Positions 36,732-46,116 of a stretch of DNA of 64,000 bases are shown here, in pieces. This DNA is from Psychrobacter sp. APC 3281 (GTDB taxonomy: Bacteria; Pseudomonadota; Gammaproteobacteria; Pseudomonadales; Moraxellaceae). Position 1 is the stretch's first letter; the number at the start of each line of letters is the position of its first letter. The DNA is taken from positions 1 to 64,000 of the forward strand of contig NZ_JASDCS010000001.1 of assembly GCF_030407815.1 (NCBI RefSeq), in the 5' to 3' direction. The position numbers and the translations under genes were made by a program. The notes beneath the pieces are model-generated. The model was not told the DNA's origin. It saw nothing but the letters and a program-made list of their open reading frames with translations, and ran no database searches.

Positions 36732-37523
36732 ATGTTAGATTTAGCAAATATGACGCCGACAGAGGTCAGAGCGTTAATCAGTAAAAATGAACTTAACAAG
36801 CCGACTTCCGGCATGTGTAAAGGTCATATACAAGCAAACTTAGTCATAGTGCCCAAAAATTTGGCCTATGATTTTTTATTGTTTGCACAAAGAAACCCAA
36901 AGTCTTGTCCTATTTTAGATGTAACAGATGTCGGTAGCGCAGAGCCACGTCTCATGGCAAAAGGCGCAGACTTGAGATCTGATGTCCCAAAGTATCGGAT
37001 ATACAAATTTGGCGAATTAGTGGCTGAGGTGTCAGATCTAAAAGACTATTGGAGAGAGGATTTGGTCTGCTTTCTTTTAGGATGCAGTTTTTCCTTTGAG
37101 TCTGCCATGCTAAATGCGTCTATTCCTATCAGACATATCGAAGACAATCACAATGTGCCAATGTATATCACAAACATAGAGACTGAGCCTGCAGGACAGT
37201 TTCATGGGAAAATGGTGGTTAGCATGCGGCCAATACCTTATCCATTAATCACCAAAGCCGTCCAAGCCACCTCTCGATTTCCGCAAGTCCACGGCGCGCC
37301 TATTCATATCGGAGACCCTAGTGTCATCGGTATAACCGACATTCATGCGCCTAATTTTGGTGATGCATCCATCATAAAAGAAGGCGAAGTCCCTGTATTC
37401 TGGGCTTGCGGTGTGACGCCGCAAAGTATCGCTATGACTAGTAAGCCAGAGCTGATGATAACGCATTCACCAGGACATATGTTTATCTGCGACCCAAGAG
37501 ATGAAGACTTGGCAGTTCTATAA
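36732..37523 (+). CDS. DUF1445 putative hydro-lyase / D-glutamate cyclase family (YcsI-like)
   Basis: Protein of 263 aa matching the YcsI/DUF1445 family: it has CKGHIQANLVIVP near the start, a Cys-containing FLLGCSFSFE in the middle and ITHSPGHMFICDPRD at the end. Relatives are associated with D-glutamate to 5-oxoproline conversion, which fits the pxp genes that follow. It leads the plus-strand operon, 183 bases before the biotin carrier gene. The precise reaction here is inferred from family and context. Confidence 0.85.
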   Translation: MLDLANMTPTEVRALISKNELNKPTSGMCKGHIQANLVIVPKNLAYDFLLFAQRNPKSCPILDVTDVGSAEPRLMAKGADLRSDVPKYRIYKFGELVAEVSDLKDYWREDLVCFLLGCSFSFESAMLNASIPIRHIEDNHNVPMYITNIETEPAGQFHGKMVVSMRPIPYPLITKAVQATSRFPQVHGAPIHIGDPSVIGITDIHAPNFGDASIIKEGEVPVFWACGVTPQSIAMTSKPELMITHSPGHMFICDPRDEDLAVL

Positions 37524-37705
37524 TTTTTGATGACAACAGCACTTTTAATACGCATAGAGATAATTAATTTCAAACTATTATTTTAATAAGCCAATCAATA
37601 AATTGTCACATATCGTTCAACAATCACACACTACATACATCACTAGGTACGAATTTTTTATAAAAAATAATTGTTCACTTTCACTCTAACGGAATAGCCA
37701 ATCAT

Positions 37706-38218
37706 ATGAATATCAATTTCACGGATCTGGAAAAACTGATCAAACTTGCAGAATGCGCCGATATAAAATCTTTAGAAGTCACTGATGGTGATGCACGTAT
37801 TTCTATCGTTTGCCAATCTGACGGCAACCAAAGTAGCGGCAATCATATCGCTAATACTCCCAACCCAACGGCGTCTCATTCAGAGTCTCAAACCGAAACC
37901 ACTCAAAACAGTACGGATAATAATACCAATGTAGACAGTAATCATAGTGATGAAACTGTGACTACAGAGGTGGAGAAATCCCAAGTAATAGCGCCTATGC
38001 TAGGTACGTTTTATCTTCGCTCTGAGCCGACAGCAGAAGTGTTTTTTCAGGTAGGAGATAAGGTAGAAGTAGGGCAGACACTATGCATCATTGAAGCCAT
38101 GAAAATGATGTACGAGGTCAAAGCAGAAACTGCGTGTACGCTTAAAGAGATTTTGGTCGATGAAGGTGATGTCGTAGAGTATGCCCAGCCCTTATTTATT
38201 ATAGAGCCAAACAGTTAA
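37706..38218 (+). CDS. Biotin carboxyl carrier protein (AccB-like)
   Basis: 170 aa: an N-terminal helix region (LEKLIKLAECADI), a long Asn/Ser/Thr-rich linker (about residues 40-92) and a C-terminal biotinyl domain with the EAMKM motif, the biotin acceptor being Lys133. Paired with the biotin carboxylase gene 79 bases downstream. This pair sits inside the 5-oxoprolinase cluster, so it may supply a dedicated carboxylation step rather than, or in addition to, acetyl-CoA carboxylase. Confidence 0.87.
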   Translation: MNINFTDLEKLIKLAECADIKSLEVTDGDARISIVCQSDGNQSSGNHIANTPNPTASHSESQTETTQNSTDNNTNVDSNHSDETVTTEVEKSQVIAPMLGTFYLRSEPTAEVFFQVGDKVEVGQTLCIIEAMKMMYEVKAETACTLKEILVDEGDVVEYAQPLFIIEPNS

Positions 38219-38297
38219 AGCCACTCAATAGCCGCTCAATATTGTATAGACGCTGCACAAACACTGTATTTGACACTATATTTTTAAGGGAATAAAC

Positions 38298-39644
38298 ATG
38301 TTCACAAAAATCTTAATTGCCAATCGAGGCGAGATTGCTCTACGTATTATCCGAGCTTGCAAACAGCTAGGCATCCAATCAGTCATTGTCCATTCTGAAT
38401 CAGACAAAGACTCGTTACCCGTGCGCCTAGCCGATGAAGCAGTATGCATCGGGCCTGCCAATGCCACACACAGTTATCTTAACCAACGAGCGATTGTGTC
38501 TGCTGCAAAGCTTACCAACGCACAAGCTATCCATCCAGGTTATGGCTTTTTGTCTGAAAACTCAGAATTTGCGGCCTTAGTTGAAGATTCGGGTCTCACG
38601 TTTATTGGTCCAACGGCTGACAATATCAGAAACATGGGCGACAAAGTTGAAGCCAAAAAGCAAATGACGATGGCTGGCGTGCCTTGTGTACCTGGATCGA
38701 ATGGCGCATTGCCTGCTGATTCAGAGCAAGTTATCAAGATTGCCAGTGACGTTGGTTATCCAGTCATTATCAAAGCAGCAAGCGGTGGCGGCGGTCGTGG
38801 GATGCGCGTGGTCGAAAAAGAAGCCGACTTACTCTCTGCGATTTCTATGACGCAAACAGAAGCCAAAGCCAATTTTGGTAGCGCCATTGTCTATCTTGAA
38901 AAATACCTACAAGCACCGCGTCATATCGAAGTGCAAGTCATGTCCGATACCCACGGTAATGCTATTTATTTAGGCGAGCGTGATTGCTCTATGCAGCGTC
39001 GTCATCAAAAAGTTATTGAAGAAGCGCCAGCACCTGGTATTACTGAAGAGCAGCGCCAGAAAATCGGACAAGCATGTGTCACAGCTTGCGAGCAAATGCA
39101 GTATAGAGGCGCAGGCACGTTTGAGTTTCTATATGAAAATGGCGAATTCTTCTTTATCGAGATGAATACTCGTGTGCAAGTTGAGCACACCATCACTGAG
39201 ATGGTGACGGGTGTTGATATTGTGCAAGAACAAATCAGAGTGGCTGCCGGACTCACGTTAGCATACAAGCAAAGTGATATCGCCATTACCGGACACGCTT
39301 TTGAGTGCCGTATTAATGCTGAAAACGCGCAGACATTTTTGCCAAATGCTGGACGCATAGACTACTGCCACATGCCAGCAGGGTTTGGTATCAGAGTGGA
39401 TAGCCATGCTGAGTCGAACTACACCGTGCCGCCATCTTATGACAGTTTGATTGCCAAGATATGTGTACAAGATCGTTCAAGAGAAAAAGCGATAGAAAAA
39501 ATGCGTGCGGCATTATCAGAAGCGCAAATCACCGGTATTGATACCAATATTGGTCTGCATCAGCGACTCTTTGAGGATAAGGTGTTTTGTGAAGGTCAAA
39601 TGAGCATCCATTATCTAGAACAGTGGATACAAGACAATATATAA
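38298..39644 (+). CDS. Biotin carboxylase (AccC-like)
   Basis: ATP-grasp biotin carboxylase of 448 aa, the normal length. The N-terminus is [20 protein letters not shown]; the glycine-rich ATP loop [11 protein letters not shown] is near residue 160; [10 protein letters not shown] holds the metal-binding Glu and Asn plus the catalytic Arg. It carboxylates the biotin on the carrier protein just upstream. No carboxyltransferase subunit gene is in the window; in this cluster PxpB/PxpC resemble the halves of allophanate hydrolase/urea carboxylase-type proteins. Confidence 0.9.
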   Translation: MFTKILIANRGEIALRIIRACKQLGIQSVIVHSESDKDSLPVRLADEAVCIGPANATHSYLNQRAIVSAAKLTNAQAIHPGYGFLSENSEFAALVEDSGLTFIGPTADNIRNMGDKVEAKKQMTMAGVPCVPGSNGALPADSEQVIKIASDVGYPVIIKAASGGGGRGMRVVEKEADLLSAISMTQTEAKANFGSAIVYLEKYLQAPRHIEVQVMSDTHGNAIYLGERDCSMQRRHQKVIEEAPAPGITEEQRQKIGQACVTACEQMQYRGAGTFEFLYENGEFFFIEMNTRVQVEHTITEMVTGVDIVQEQIRVAAGLTLAYKQSDIAITGHAFECRINAENAQTFLPNAGRIDYCHMPAGFGIRVDSHAESNYTVPPSYDSLIAKICVQDRSREKAIEKMRAALSEAQITGIDTNIGLHQRLFEDKVFCEGQMSIHYLEQWIQDNI

Positions 39645-39711
39645 ATCAGTTCTTGTCTGCAAAAATGAAAACCAAATCTGACATTAGCGTCAGAAGCGTC
39701 AGAATCAGAAT

Positions 39712-39822
39712 ATAGTCGGTTCAATATAATTTGGATACAAGGAAGGCGAGTGAAAGTACTACAAGTCGTAGACTAAGCGAGCCTGACACCGTATCCAATT
39801 TATAGATGATTTGACTGTAGTA
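39712..39822. repeat. MITE-like inverted-repeat element inside the pxp operon
   Basis: About 110 bases bounded by imperfect 27-base inverted ends, whose best parts are AATTTGGATAC on the left and GTATCCAATTT on the right, with AGTC / GACT further out. It encodes nothing. It lies in the 203-base gap between accC and pxpB and could affect the relative expression of the two halves of the operon. Confidence 0.6.
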
Positions 39823-39847
39823 GATAAAAATAATGGAGCACGTGCTA

Positions 39848-40501
39848 ATGGAACTACAATGGCAACTATGCAGTGAAACCAATCTCGCGTTGTTTTTCCC
39901 TAAACCGATCACCTTAGAAAAACAACAAAAGTGCTGGGCTTTATCAGACAGCATCCAGAAAATGCCAGAAGTCATCGAAGTGGTGATTGGTATGAATACG
40001 CTCAGTGTATTCATCGTGCCATTAACTTGGGCTGAGCTTACTACCTTTAAAGATAAGCTGTCAGATTTGCTCAATGACATCCCTTCAAAAACCATCCATG
40101 GCAAGCACGTCGAGATACCAGTACATTACGGTGGAAAATATGGCCCTGATCTAGCGGCCATGGCGAATGAGCTAAATCTCTCGGTCGAAGCCGTTGTTGA
40201 GCTACATACTAAAGCCACTTATACCGTTTACTTTATCGGTTTTCAGCCAGGATTTCCTTATCTTGGCGGCTTGTCTGAGTCGCTGTATTTCCCAAGACAC
40301 GCCATCCCTAGAACTCAAGTACCCGCAGGCTCAGTGGGTATAGGCGGCGAGCAGACAGGGGTATACCCTTTTGAGTCTCCAGGCGGTTGGCAGTTACTCG
40401 GCCAGACGGATACTGCTTTATTTGATTTAACCAAGTCTTCTCCGACGTTGCTTAACGCAGGCGATACTTTGACATTTAAAGCGATTGATATTCATCAATA
40501 A
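39848..40501 (+). CDS. pxpB: 5-oxoprolinase subunit B (KipI family)
   Basis: 217 aa from the ATG at 39848, which has GGAG 9 bases upstream; that GGAG overlaps an alternative ATG at 39833. The C-terminal block FIGFQPGFPYLGGLSESL, PRTQVPAGSVGIGG and ESPGGWQLLG is the KipI/allophanate hydrolase C-domain signature. PxpA, PxpB and PxpC form the bacterial ATP-dependent 5-oxoprolinase, opening 5-oxo-L-proline to glutamate. All three genes follow in order. Confidence 0.9.
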   Translation: MELQWQLCSETNLALFFPKPITLEKQQKCWALSDSIQKMPEVIEVVIGMNTLSVFIVPLTWAELTTFKDKLSDLLNDIPSKTIHGKHVEIPVHYGGKYGPDLAAMANELNLSVEAVVELHTKATYTVYFIGFQPGFPYLGGLSESLYFPRHAIPRTQVPAGSVGIGGEQTGVYPFESPGGWQLLGQTDTALFDLTKSSPTLLNAGDTLTFKAIDIHQ

Positions 40502-40553
40502 GCGATAAATAAAAAATGCATGAATCAAAAAGACAAAAAAACAGGTGGTATCA

Positions 40554-41477
40554 ATGAAAATTTTAACCGCAAGTGCCCTTGCCAGTATTCAAGATTCGGG
40601 ACGACTGGGTTACCGAAGCATGGGCGTGGGTAGAAATGGCGTGATGGACAACTGGGCGCTACAAGCTGGCAATGCTTTGATGAAAAACGAAGCCAACGAA
40701 CCTGCTATTGAAATAGCGCTCGGTGAGCTAACCATAAAGTTTGAAGAAAACGTCAGCTTTTGCTTAACAGGCGCTTTATACGAGGCCTATCTAGACGACA
40801 AGCGTGTTCCTTGCTATTGGCGTATCAATGCAACAGTTGGGCAAACGCTCAAACTTTTGCGTCCGCTACAAGGTATGTATACCTATTTATGTGTGCACGG
40901 CGGCTTTGATATCGAGCCAGTATTGCAGTCAGCCAGCACCAATCTCAAAGCAGGGTTTGGCGGATTTAAAGGCAGATATTTAAAAGCCGATGACAGCTTA
41001 ACGGTGAAAACTGAATCCAGCCTACCTGTGATTGGGGTGGCTCGACTTGCACCAACCGAGGTTATTCGAGTGATAAAAAGCAGTGAATATGATTGCTTCA
41101 CTGAGTCGTCTAAGCAAGCGTTTGAGACCCAGCCATGGAAACTACAAAGCAGTAGCAACCGTATGGGTTACCGTTTGGAGGGAGCTACAGCGCTTGAATT
41201 TAGTAAGCCAGTAGAAATGAGCTCACATGGCGTTGATATTGGCATGATTCAGGTGCCACCACAAGGACAACCGATTGTGTTAATGGCAGATGGGCAGACG
41301 ACGGGTGGCTATCCTAAAATCGCAACCGTGATTCAAGCAGACATAGGGCTGATGGCACAGATTAGATTTGGCAAAGCCTGTCAGTTCGTCATTGTGTCGT
41401 TAGAGCAGGCGCTGCGTGAACAACAGAAAAGACAACATTACATCGATCAAATAAAGGAGTATGCCAATGAAAATTGA
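40554..41477 (+). CDS. pxpC: 5-oxoprolinase subunit C (KipA family)
   Basis: 307 aa beginning MKILTASALASIQDSGRLGY, the usual KipA start; AGGTGG lies shortly before the ATG at 40554, and a GTG at 40545 is not favoured. Other family blocks are NRMGYRLEGA and LMADGQTTGGYPKIA near the C-terminus. It partners PxpB and overlaps the start of pxpA by 11 bases, indicating coupled translation. Confidence 0.9.
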   Translation: MKILTASALASIQDSGRLGYRSMGVGRNGVMDNWALQAGNALMKNEANEPAIEIALGELTIKFEENVSFCLTGALYEAYLDDKRVPCYWRINATVGQTLKLLRPLQGMYTYLCVHGGFDIEPVLQSASTNLKAGFGGFKGRYLKADDSLTVKTESSLPVIGVARLAPTEVIRVIKSSEYDCFTESSKQAFETQPWKLQSSSNRMGYRLEGATALEFSKPVEMSSHGVDIGMIQVPPQGQPIVLMADGQTTGGYPKIATVIQADIGLMAQIRFGKACQFVIVSLEQALREQQKRQHYIDQIKEYANEN

Positions 41478-42204
41478 TTTAAATGCTGATGTGGCTGAAG
41501 GCTGCGGGCAAGACGATAAGTTATTGACGATAGTCAGCTCAGCGAATGTCTGCTGCGGCTTGCACGCTGGGTCTTATAGCGAAATGCTAGCAACTTTGCA
41601 ATTGGCAAAAGCAAACAACGTGAGCGTAGGTGCACATCCTGGTCTAAACGATAGAGAAAACTTTGGCCGTATCCATCAGCCATTAAGCGAATCTGAGTAT
41701 CGTGCTTTATTGGCATATCAGTTGGGCGCAACCAAAGCGCTTTGTGACTTGGTTGGTGTGTCATTAGACTATGTAAAACCGCATGGTGCGTTGTACAACC
41801 AAGCCGCTATTGATGAAGATTTATCAGACATTTTGGCCAGTGAAATCAAACGATTTGATCCAAATCTAAAAGTCATGGGTCTGTCTGGTGGTTATTTGGT
41901 TAAATCAGCTAAGAAACAGGGTCTAGAAGCAATATCAGAAGTGTTTGCCGATAGAAACTATGAAAAAGACGGCTCATTGGTCTCTCGTAGCAAAGACAAT
42001 GCGCTAATAACCGATACGGATGATGCGATTAAGCATGTATTGCAGATGATAACTGAAGGGACTGTCACCAGTGTCTGCGGTCAAACCGTACCCGTAGAGG
42101 CACAAAGTATCTGCCTACATGGGGATGGTGAACACGCTATTTTGTTTGCGCAAGAAATAAAGAAACAACTAGAGCTCAAAGGTATCACTATCTCTGCCCA
42201 CTAA
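41467..42204 (+). CDS. pxpA: 5-oxoprolinase subunit A (LamB/YcsF family)
   Basis: 245 aa. MKIDLNADVAEG at the start and HPGLNDRENFGR, VKPHGALYN and the final CLHGDGEHA are YcsF hallmarks; the His and Asp residues form the metal/substrate site. Of the ATGs at 41461 and 41467, the second has AAAGGAG at a proper 7-base spacing, while the first would be too close. It overlaps pxpC by 11 bases. Confidence 0.9.
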   Translation: MKIDLNADVAEGCGQDDKLLTIVSSANVCCGLHAGSYSEMLATLQLAKANNVSVGAHPGLNDRENFGRIHQPLSESEYRALLAYQLGATKALCDLVGVSLDYVKPHGALYNQAAIDEDLSDILASEIKRFDPNLKVMGLSGGYLVKSAKKQGLEAISEVFADRNYEKDGSLVSRSKDNALITDTDDAIKHVLQMITEGTVTSVCGQTVPVEAQSICLHGDGEHAILFAQEIKKQLELKGITISAH

Positions 42205-42258
42205 ATATCCGTTTCCTAATCATTTGATTAAATAATCCCATATAGAACAAGGATGTTT

Positions 42259-43446
42259 ATGAGCACCATAAAAAAAGACAATACCGCCATTTTAGGCGCG
42301 GCCTTCCTGATGGCCACATCAGCAGTAGGGCCAGGGTTTTTGACCCAAACGGCCACATTTACCGAAAGCCTAATGGCAAGTTTCGGCTTTGTTATCTTAA
42401 TCTCTATTGTTATGGACATCGGCGTCCAGCTTAACGTTTGGCGCGTAGTCGCAGTCTCCAAAAAACGCGCGCAGGAAATCGCCAATTTGGTATTTCCTGG
42501 TGTCGGTTACTTGCTCGCGTTCTTAATCATTGCGGGTGGCCTAGCTTTCAACATTGGTAATATTGGCGGTGCTGGACTTGGCATGCAGTCCATGTTCAAC
42601 ATGTCGCCTATCACAGGCGCCCTGATCAGTGGTGTGATTGCCGTCGCGATATTTTTAGGCCGAGAAACGGGTCCTATGATGGATAAATTCGCTCAGTTAA
42701 TGGGCTTTATCCTGATTGTATTGGTCATTTATGTGGTCTTTAAATCTGATCCGCCATTAGCAGAAGCCGTCAGCAAAACCATCATGCCTGACAAAATTGA
42801 TGCAGTGGCTATCGTGACGCTAGTTGGCGGTACGGTTGGCGGTTATATTACTTTCTCAGGTGCGCATCGCTTATTGGAAGCAGGCGTCAGCGGAGAAGAG
42901 AATTTAAAATCAGTAACCAGAAGCTCTGTCTCTGGTATTTTAATTGCCTCTGTGATTCGCGTATTTTTATTCCTTGCCGTATTAGGCGTGGTATCTCAAG
43001 GCTTCGCATTGGATCCTGCCAACCCAGCTATGTCGCCGTTTCAGTACATTCTAGGAAACGCAGGTAAAGTTATTTTTGGTATGGTGATTTGGGCGGCGTC
43101 TGTGACCTCGGTGATTGGTGCTGCTTATACCTCTGTGTCTTTTATGACCAACTTTCATCCGTTCATTGAGACTTATAAACGCTACTTCATTATTGGTTTC
43201 ATCGTTATCTCAACGTTGGTGTTTGCCACTATCGGTAAACCGGCTCAAGTATTGGTATTGGTTGGTACGTTAAATGGCTTAGTGCTACCTATCGCCATGG
43301 TCATCGTTCTGATTGCCGCCTACAGAAAAAATATCGTTGGCAATTATAAGCATCCGATTTGGATTGCGGCATTTGGTTGGTTAATCGCCATCGTGATGAG
43401 TATCCTAAGTGTCATGACCATTGCTAAATATCTGGGCATGAGTTAA
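42259..43446 (+). CDS. NRAMP-related transporter (YcsG-like)
   Basis: Inner-membrane protein of 395 aa with about 11 hydrophobic helices. The overall build is NRAMP-like, but helix 1 reads VGPGFLTQT where metal transporters have DPGN, and helix 6 reads SGAHRL where they have the MPH motif. It is therefore unlikely to carry Mn or Fe in the usual way. Its position after pxpA, as for ycsG next to ycsF in Bacillus, suggests that it moves 5-oxoproline or a related amino acid. AAGGA precedes the ATG at 42259. Confidence 0.82.
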   Translation: MSTIKKDNTAILGAAFLMATSAVGPGFLTQTATFTESLMASFGFVILISIVMDIGVQLNVWRVVAVSKKRAQEIANLVFPGVGYLLAFLIIAGGLAFNIGNIGGAGLGMQSMFNMSPITGALISGVIAVAIFLGRETGPMMDKFAQLMGFILIVLVIYVVFKSDPPLAEAVSKTIMPDKIDAVAIVTLVGGTVGGYITFSGAHRLLEAGVSGEENLKSVTRSSVSGILIASVIRVFLFLAVLGVVSQGFALDPANPAMSPFQYILGNAGKVIFGMVIWAASVTSVIGAAYTSVSFMTNFHPFIETYKRYFIIGFIVISTLVFATIGKPAQVLVLVGTLNGLVLPIAMVIVLIAAYRKNIVGNYKHPIWIAAFGWLIAIVMSILSVMTIAKYLGMS

Positions 43447-43469
43447 AAAATTAAGATAAGGAATGTATT

Positions 43470-43892
43470 ATGGATATAGAGCAAATAACACGTGTGGTCA
43501 AACTGGTTGAAAGCAGTCAGCTGCACGAAGTCACGATTGCCGACAATGGGCAATCTATTAGGGTGGTTAATAATCTAGGTGCGCAGAATAATGTTAGCGC
43601 TAACCCTATAGAGGCCACGACTACTCATGAGCCTGAACAGCAGGGTAGTGATGTCTTGCAAGTAGGTGCCACCTATGTAGGGCAGGTATACTTAAGTGAA
43701 GACGATGCAACAGACAACTTGGTCAAAGAAGGCGACCATATTCAAAAAGGTCAGACCATTTGCTTCATTGATGAGTTAACCCGTTTGCAGCCAGTGATTA
43801 GTAATAAAGAAGGTGTGGTCACGGCAGTTTTGGTTGAAAGTGGCCAGAACGTTGAATACGGACAGCCTATTTTTGAGTTAGCTCGTAGTTAA
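43470..43892 (+). CDS. Biotinyl-domain protein lacking the biotin lysine
   Basis: 140 aa. The C-terminal half folds like a biotinyl domain and aligns with the AccB-like protein at 37706 (GQTICFI against GQTLCII, then VEYGQPIF against VEYAQPLF), but the EAMKM motif is DELTR here: Thr104 stands where the biotinyl Lys should be. It cannot carry biotin at the normal place. AAGGA supports the ATG. It ends the pxp operon, just before a terminator. It may be a structural or decoy subunit. Confidence 0.8.
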   Translation: MDIEQITRVVKLVESSQLHEVTIADNGQSIRVVNNLGAQNNVSANPIEATTTHEPEQQGSDVLQVGATYVGQVYLSEDDATDNLVKEGDHIQKGQTICFIDELTRLQPVISNKEGVVTAVLVESGQNVEYGQPIFELARS

Positions 43893-44303
43893 AGACAGTT
43901 AACGTAGTTTTGGTTAAATCAAAATATAAACCCTTTAAGCATCATCTGTCGCTTAAAGGGTTTTTTATGTGCTGAGTATTATCATCGCTTAAGCAATTTT
44001 TTATCGCTAACTCTGTGAAAACTGAAGTTTTTATGGAAATCGTGGTTTAATAAGGTGTGAAACAAGGGCAAATAACAATTGGTTCTTTTACAAGGAAATG
44101 GCGCTTATTTTGGTAAAAAACAAAGAAAATATTTGGAACTTTGACGAAATTTAGCAGTAAGCGAAATAGGTATTGGAGTTGCGATTGCTATAGGTCTTTA
44201 TTTCCAATGTTAAGTCTCAAGAAGGATGTTATTCTGAGTTAAAAGCTGTCTAGTAAAATCTGGGAAGCTCACAAATTTCAGCTAATTATGAGGTTAGTAA
44301 CAA
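43893..44303. other. Intergenic region with terminator and possible remnant
   Basis: 411 bases. The first part holds the pxp terminator. At about 44095-44215 the frames read ALILVKNKENIWNFDEI and, after a +1 shift, NLAVSEIGIGVAIAIGLYF, which looks like the broken end of a small membrane-protein gene; this is only suggestive. No intact gene was seen. Confidence 0.4.
43929..43966 (+). terminator. Rho-independent terminator of the pxp operon
   Basis: A perfect 12-bp stem (AACCCTTTAAGC / GCTTAAAGGGTT) with a 10-base loop and a run of six T, 37 bases after the last gene. Confidence 0.9.
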
Positions 44304-45392
44304 ATGAGAGATGTCATTAGTGATGATAAGATAAGAGACTTCCGGAATTTAGTAAATTCTAACTCAAGCTTTGTATATCAAATCTATAAAAATAAAGGTG
44401 ACAAGAACCTTTTTAACCTAGTCTGTTCTTGTTTAGACTGGATTACAGTGTCAGTTCGACATTTGGAGAACGTCACTAATTTTGATAAAAACATAGATAC
44501 AAAATCTATGCAGGTCTATTCTTTAATATCTTCGATTGACCTTATATTCGAATCAATTAAGCAACTGCACAGAGTATTTATAAATGAAAAAAATATACCA
44601 TTTTCAGGTGAAAAAAAGTGTTTTAATGAACGCTTGTTTCCTAGTGAAGATGATAACAACTATTTCAAGACTATAAGAGCTTGCTTTGGTGCTCACCCTG
44701 TGGATTTAAAGCAATCGAAATCAAAACGCTTTGCTAGTTGGCCTTTTGAGAGTCATGTCAATAGTGGCGATTTAAGTGTCCATTTATACAGTAGAGATGT
44801 AGATGCAGAAGATCTACTGTTAAACCTCAACATAAATGAGTTATTGGAATTTCTCATTACTCGATATGACTATCTAGATGTTATTGCAGACAGGATAGAA
44901 AGTTTATTCAGCGAGTATCAGAAAAACCTTTCAAACCAAGCGATTGAAACGAAACCTGATCCGCTTGAACAGCTCTATATTCTTAGGAATGAGTCTAAAA
45001 AACGCTTAGACAACGATTATTATGATAGTGAAATTAATGATCTAATTATGATTTTCGAAGCAGAAGTTACTGAACCCAAACTTGTGCAAATGGCCGATAA
45101 TTACAAAGACTCTCTCTTACCTCTAATTGGAGAAATTAAGACTAATCTTCAAGTGATGAACCTCGTTGATTTAGAAAATGACTCTATGGTTAGAGTTCGC
45201 TCAGGCCTTGGCGTGCAGTTAAGTTATGAACTGTCAAAGTTCTATAGTTGGGTGTACGGTGATAGATACGATCCACTATTGAACTACTACTTTGAACGAT
45301 TCAATGAAGTTACAAAAGGTAAGTTTAACTTCACTAGTTGTGATGAAATTAACCTGACATTTCTTAAAGTAAAGTTGATGTTAGCCGAATAA
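44304..45392 (+). CDS. Uncharacterised protein, possible HEPN-type
   Basis: A 362-aa cytoplasmic protein without signal or membrane segments, mostly helical, AT-rich in its DNA and standing alone. I do not recognise a family. In the first half, FKTIRACFGAHPVDL contains R-x5-H, the spacing seen in the R-x4-6-H motif of HEPN ribonucleases, embedded in a helical context (SSIDLIFESIKQLHRVF before it). HEPN proteins are common in toxin-antitoxin and anti-phage systems. GAGG lies 10 bases before the ATG. The functional suggestion is weak. Confidence 0.6.
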   Translation: MRDVISDDKIRDFRNLVNSNSSFVYQIYKNKGDKNLFNLVCSCLDWITVSVRHLENVTNFDKNIDTKSMQVYSLISSIDLIFESIKQLHRVFINEKNIPFSGEKKCFNERLFPSEDDNNYFKTIRACFGAHPVDLKQSKSKRFASWPFESHVNSGDLSVHLYSRDVDAEDLLLNLNINELLEFLITRYDYLDVIADRIESLFSEYQKNLSNQAIETKPDPLEQLYILRNESKKRLDNDYYDSEINDLIMIFEAEVTEPKLVQMADNYKDSLLPLIGEIKTNLQVMNLVDLENDSMVRVRSGLGVQLSYELSKFYSWVYGDRYDPLLNYYFERFNEVTKGKFNFTSCDEINLTFLKVKLMLAE

Positions 45393-45596
45393 AATACAAA
45401 TTCAGAAGGGTTTCTTCTTATAACCACAAACAGATCAAATTCATTAGTGAATCTATTGATTCTCTAAACCATAGATTGACTTGTTCTAGAGGTGTATTGG
45501 CATAGTAAGTTTGGTCAAACATTGATACTCAAGATTATTACGAGTAATGACTCCAAATAATAACGCGCTATAAATGAGCTAATGCTAGCGTCCGCT

Positions 45597-45989
45597 TCAT
45601 TTAGCTTGCCCAAGATCATCCAGAATAGCGCACTCTGCATTATCATCGCCTGCACAATGATCAAAAGAGTTCTGTAGCGAGTCGACCATCTCCTGCAATT
45701 GCGCAATTTTTTGATTCAACGTTTCGATATGCTCTTGTGTCAGTTGCTTAACATCTGCACTCTGACGGTTAGCATTTTTGCGCAAATACAGTAACTCTTT
45801 CATTTGCTTAGATGAAAACCCCAAGTCACGAGAGTGTTTTAAAAAGCATAAGTCGTCTATATCGTCTTTAGAATACAAGCGATAACCTGAGTTCGACCGA
45901 TTGACTGTTTCTAGCAAGCCAATCTGTTCATAGTAGCGAATCATTTTGGTAGAGATACCTGATTGCTTTGATGCTTGACCAATATTCAT
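45597..45989 (-). CDS. cueR: Copper-responsive MerR-family regulator
   Basis: 130 aa. The N-terminal MerR helix-turn-helix (MNIGQASKQSGISTKMIRYYE) is followed by the dimerisation helix and the metal loop with Cys112 and Cys120 (CAGDDNAEC), the same positions as the two Cu(I) ligands of Escherichia coli CueR. GGAGGAG precedes the ATG. It lies 127 bases downstream of copA on the same strand, and a MerR-type promoter stands before copA. Confidence 0.93.
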   Translation of the reverse strand: MNIGQASKQSGISTKMIRYYEQIGLLETVNRSNSGYRLYSKDDIDDLCFLKHSRDLGFSSKQMKELLYLRKNANRQSADVKQLTQEHIETLNQKIAQLQEMVDSLQNSFDHCAGDDNAECAILDDLGQAK

Positions 45990-46116
45990 ATTTCTCCTCC
46001 TAACTTAAAAAGGGACTTAAATGACAAAAGGGTTTAAATAATCTGTGTATTTAAACCCTATATGGATATTCTTTACGATTCTACATTCACTCTGTAGCGG
46101 TTTAGTAGTTCGCTGA

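Noticed and set aside
44095-44215. Possible pseudogene of a small membrane protein
   Set aside because: Two short in-frame pieces joined by a frameshift look protein-like, but they are too short to name or delimit.
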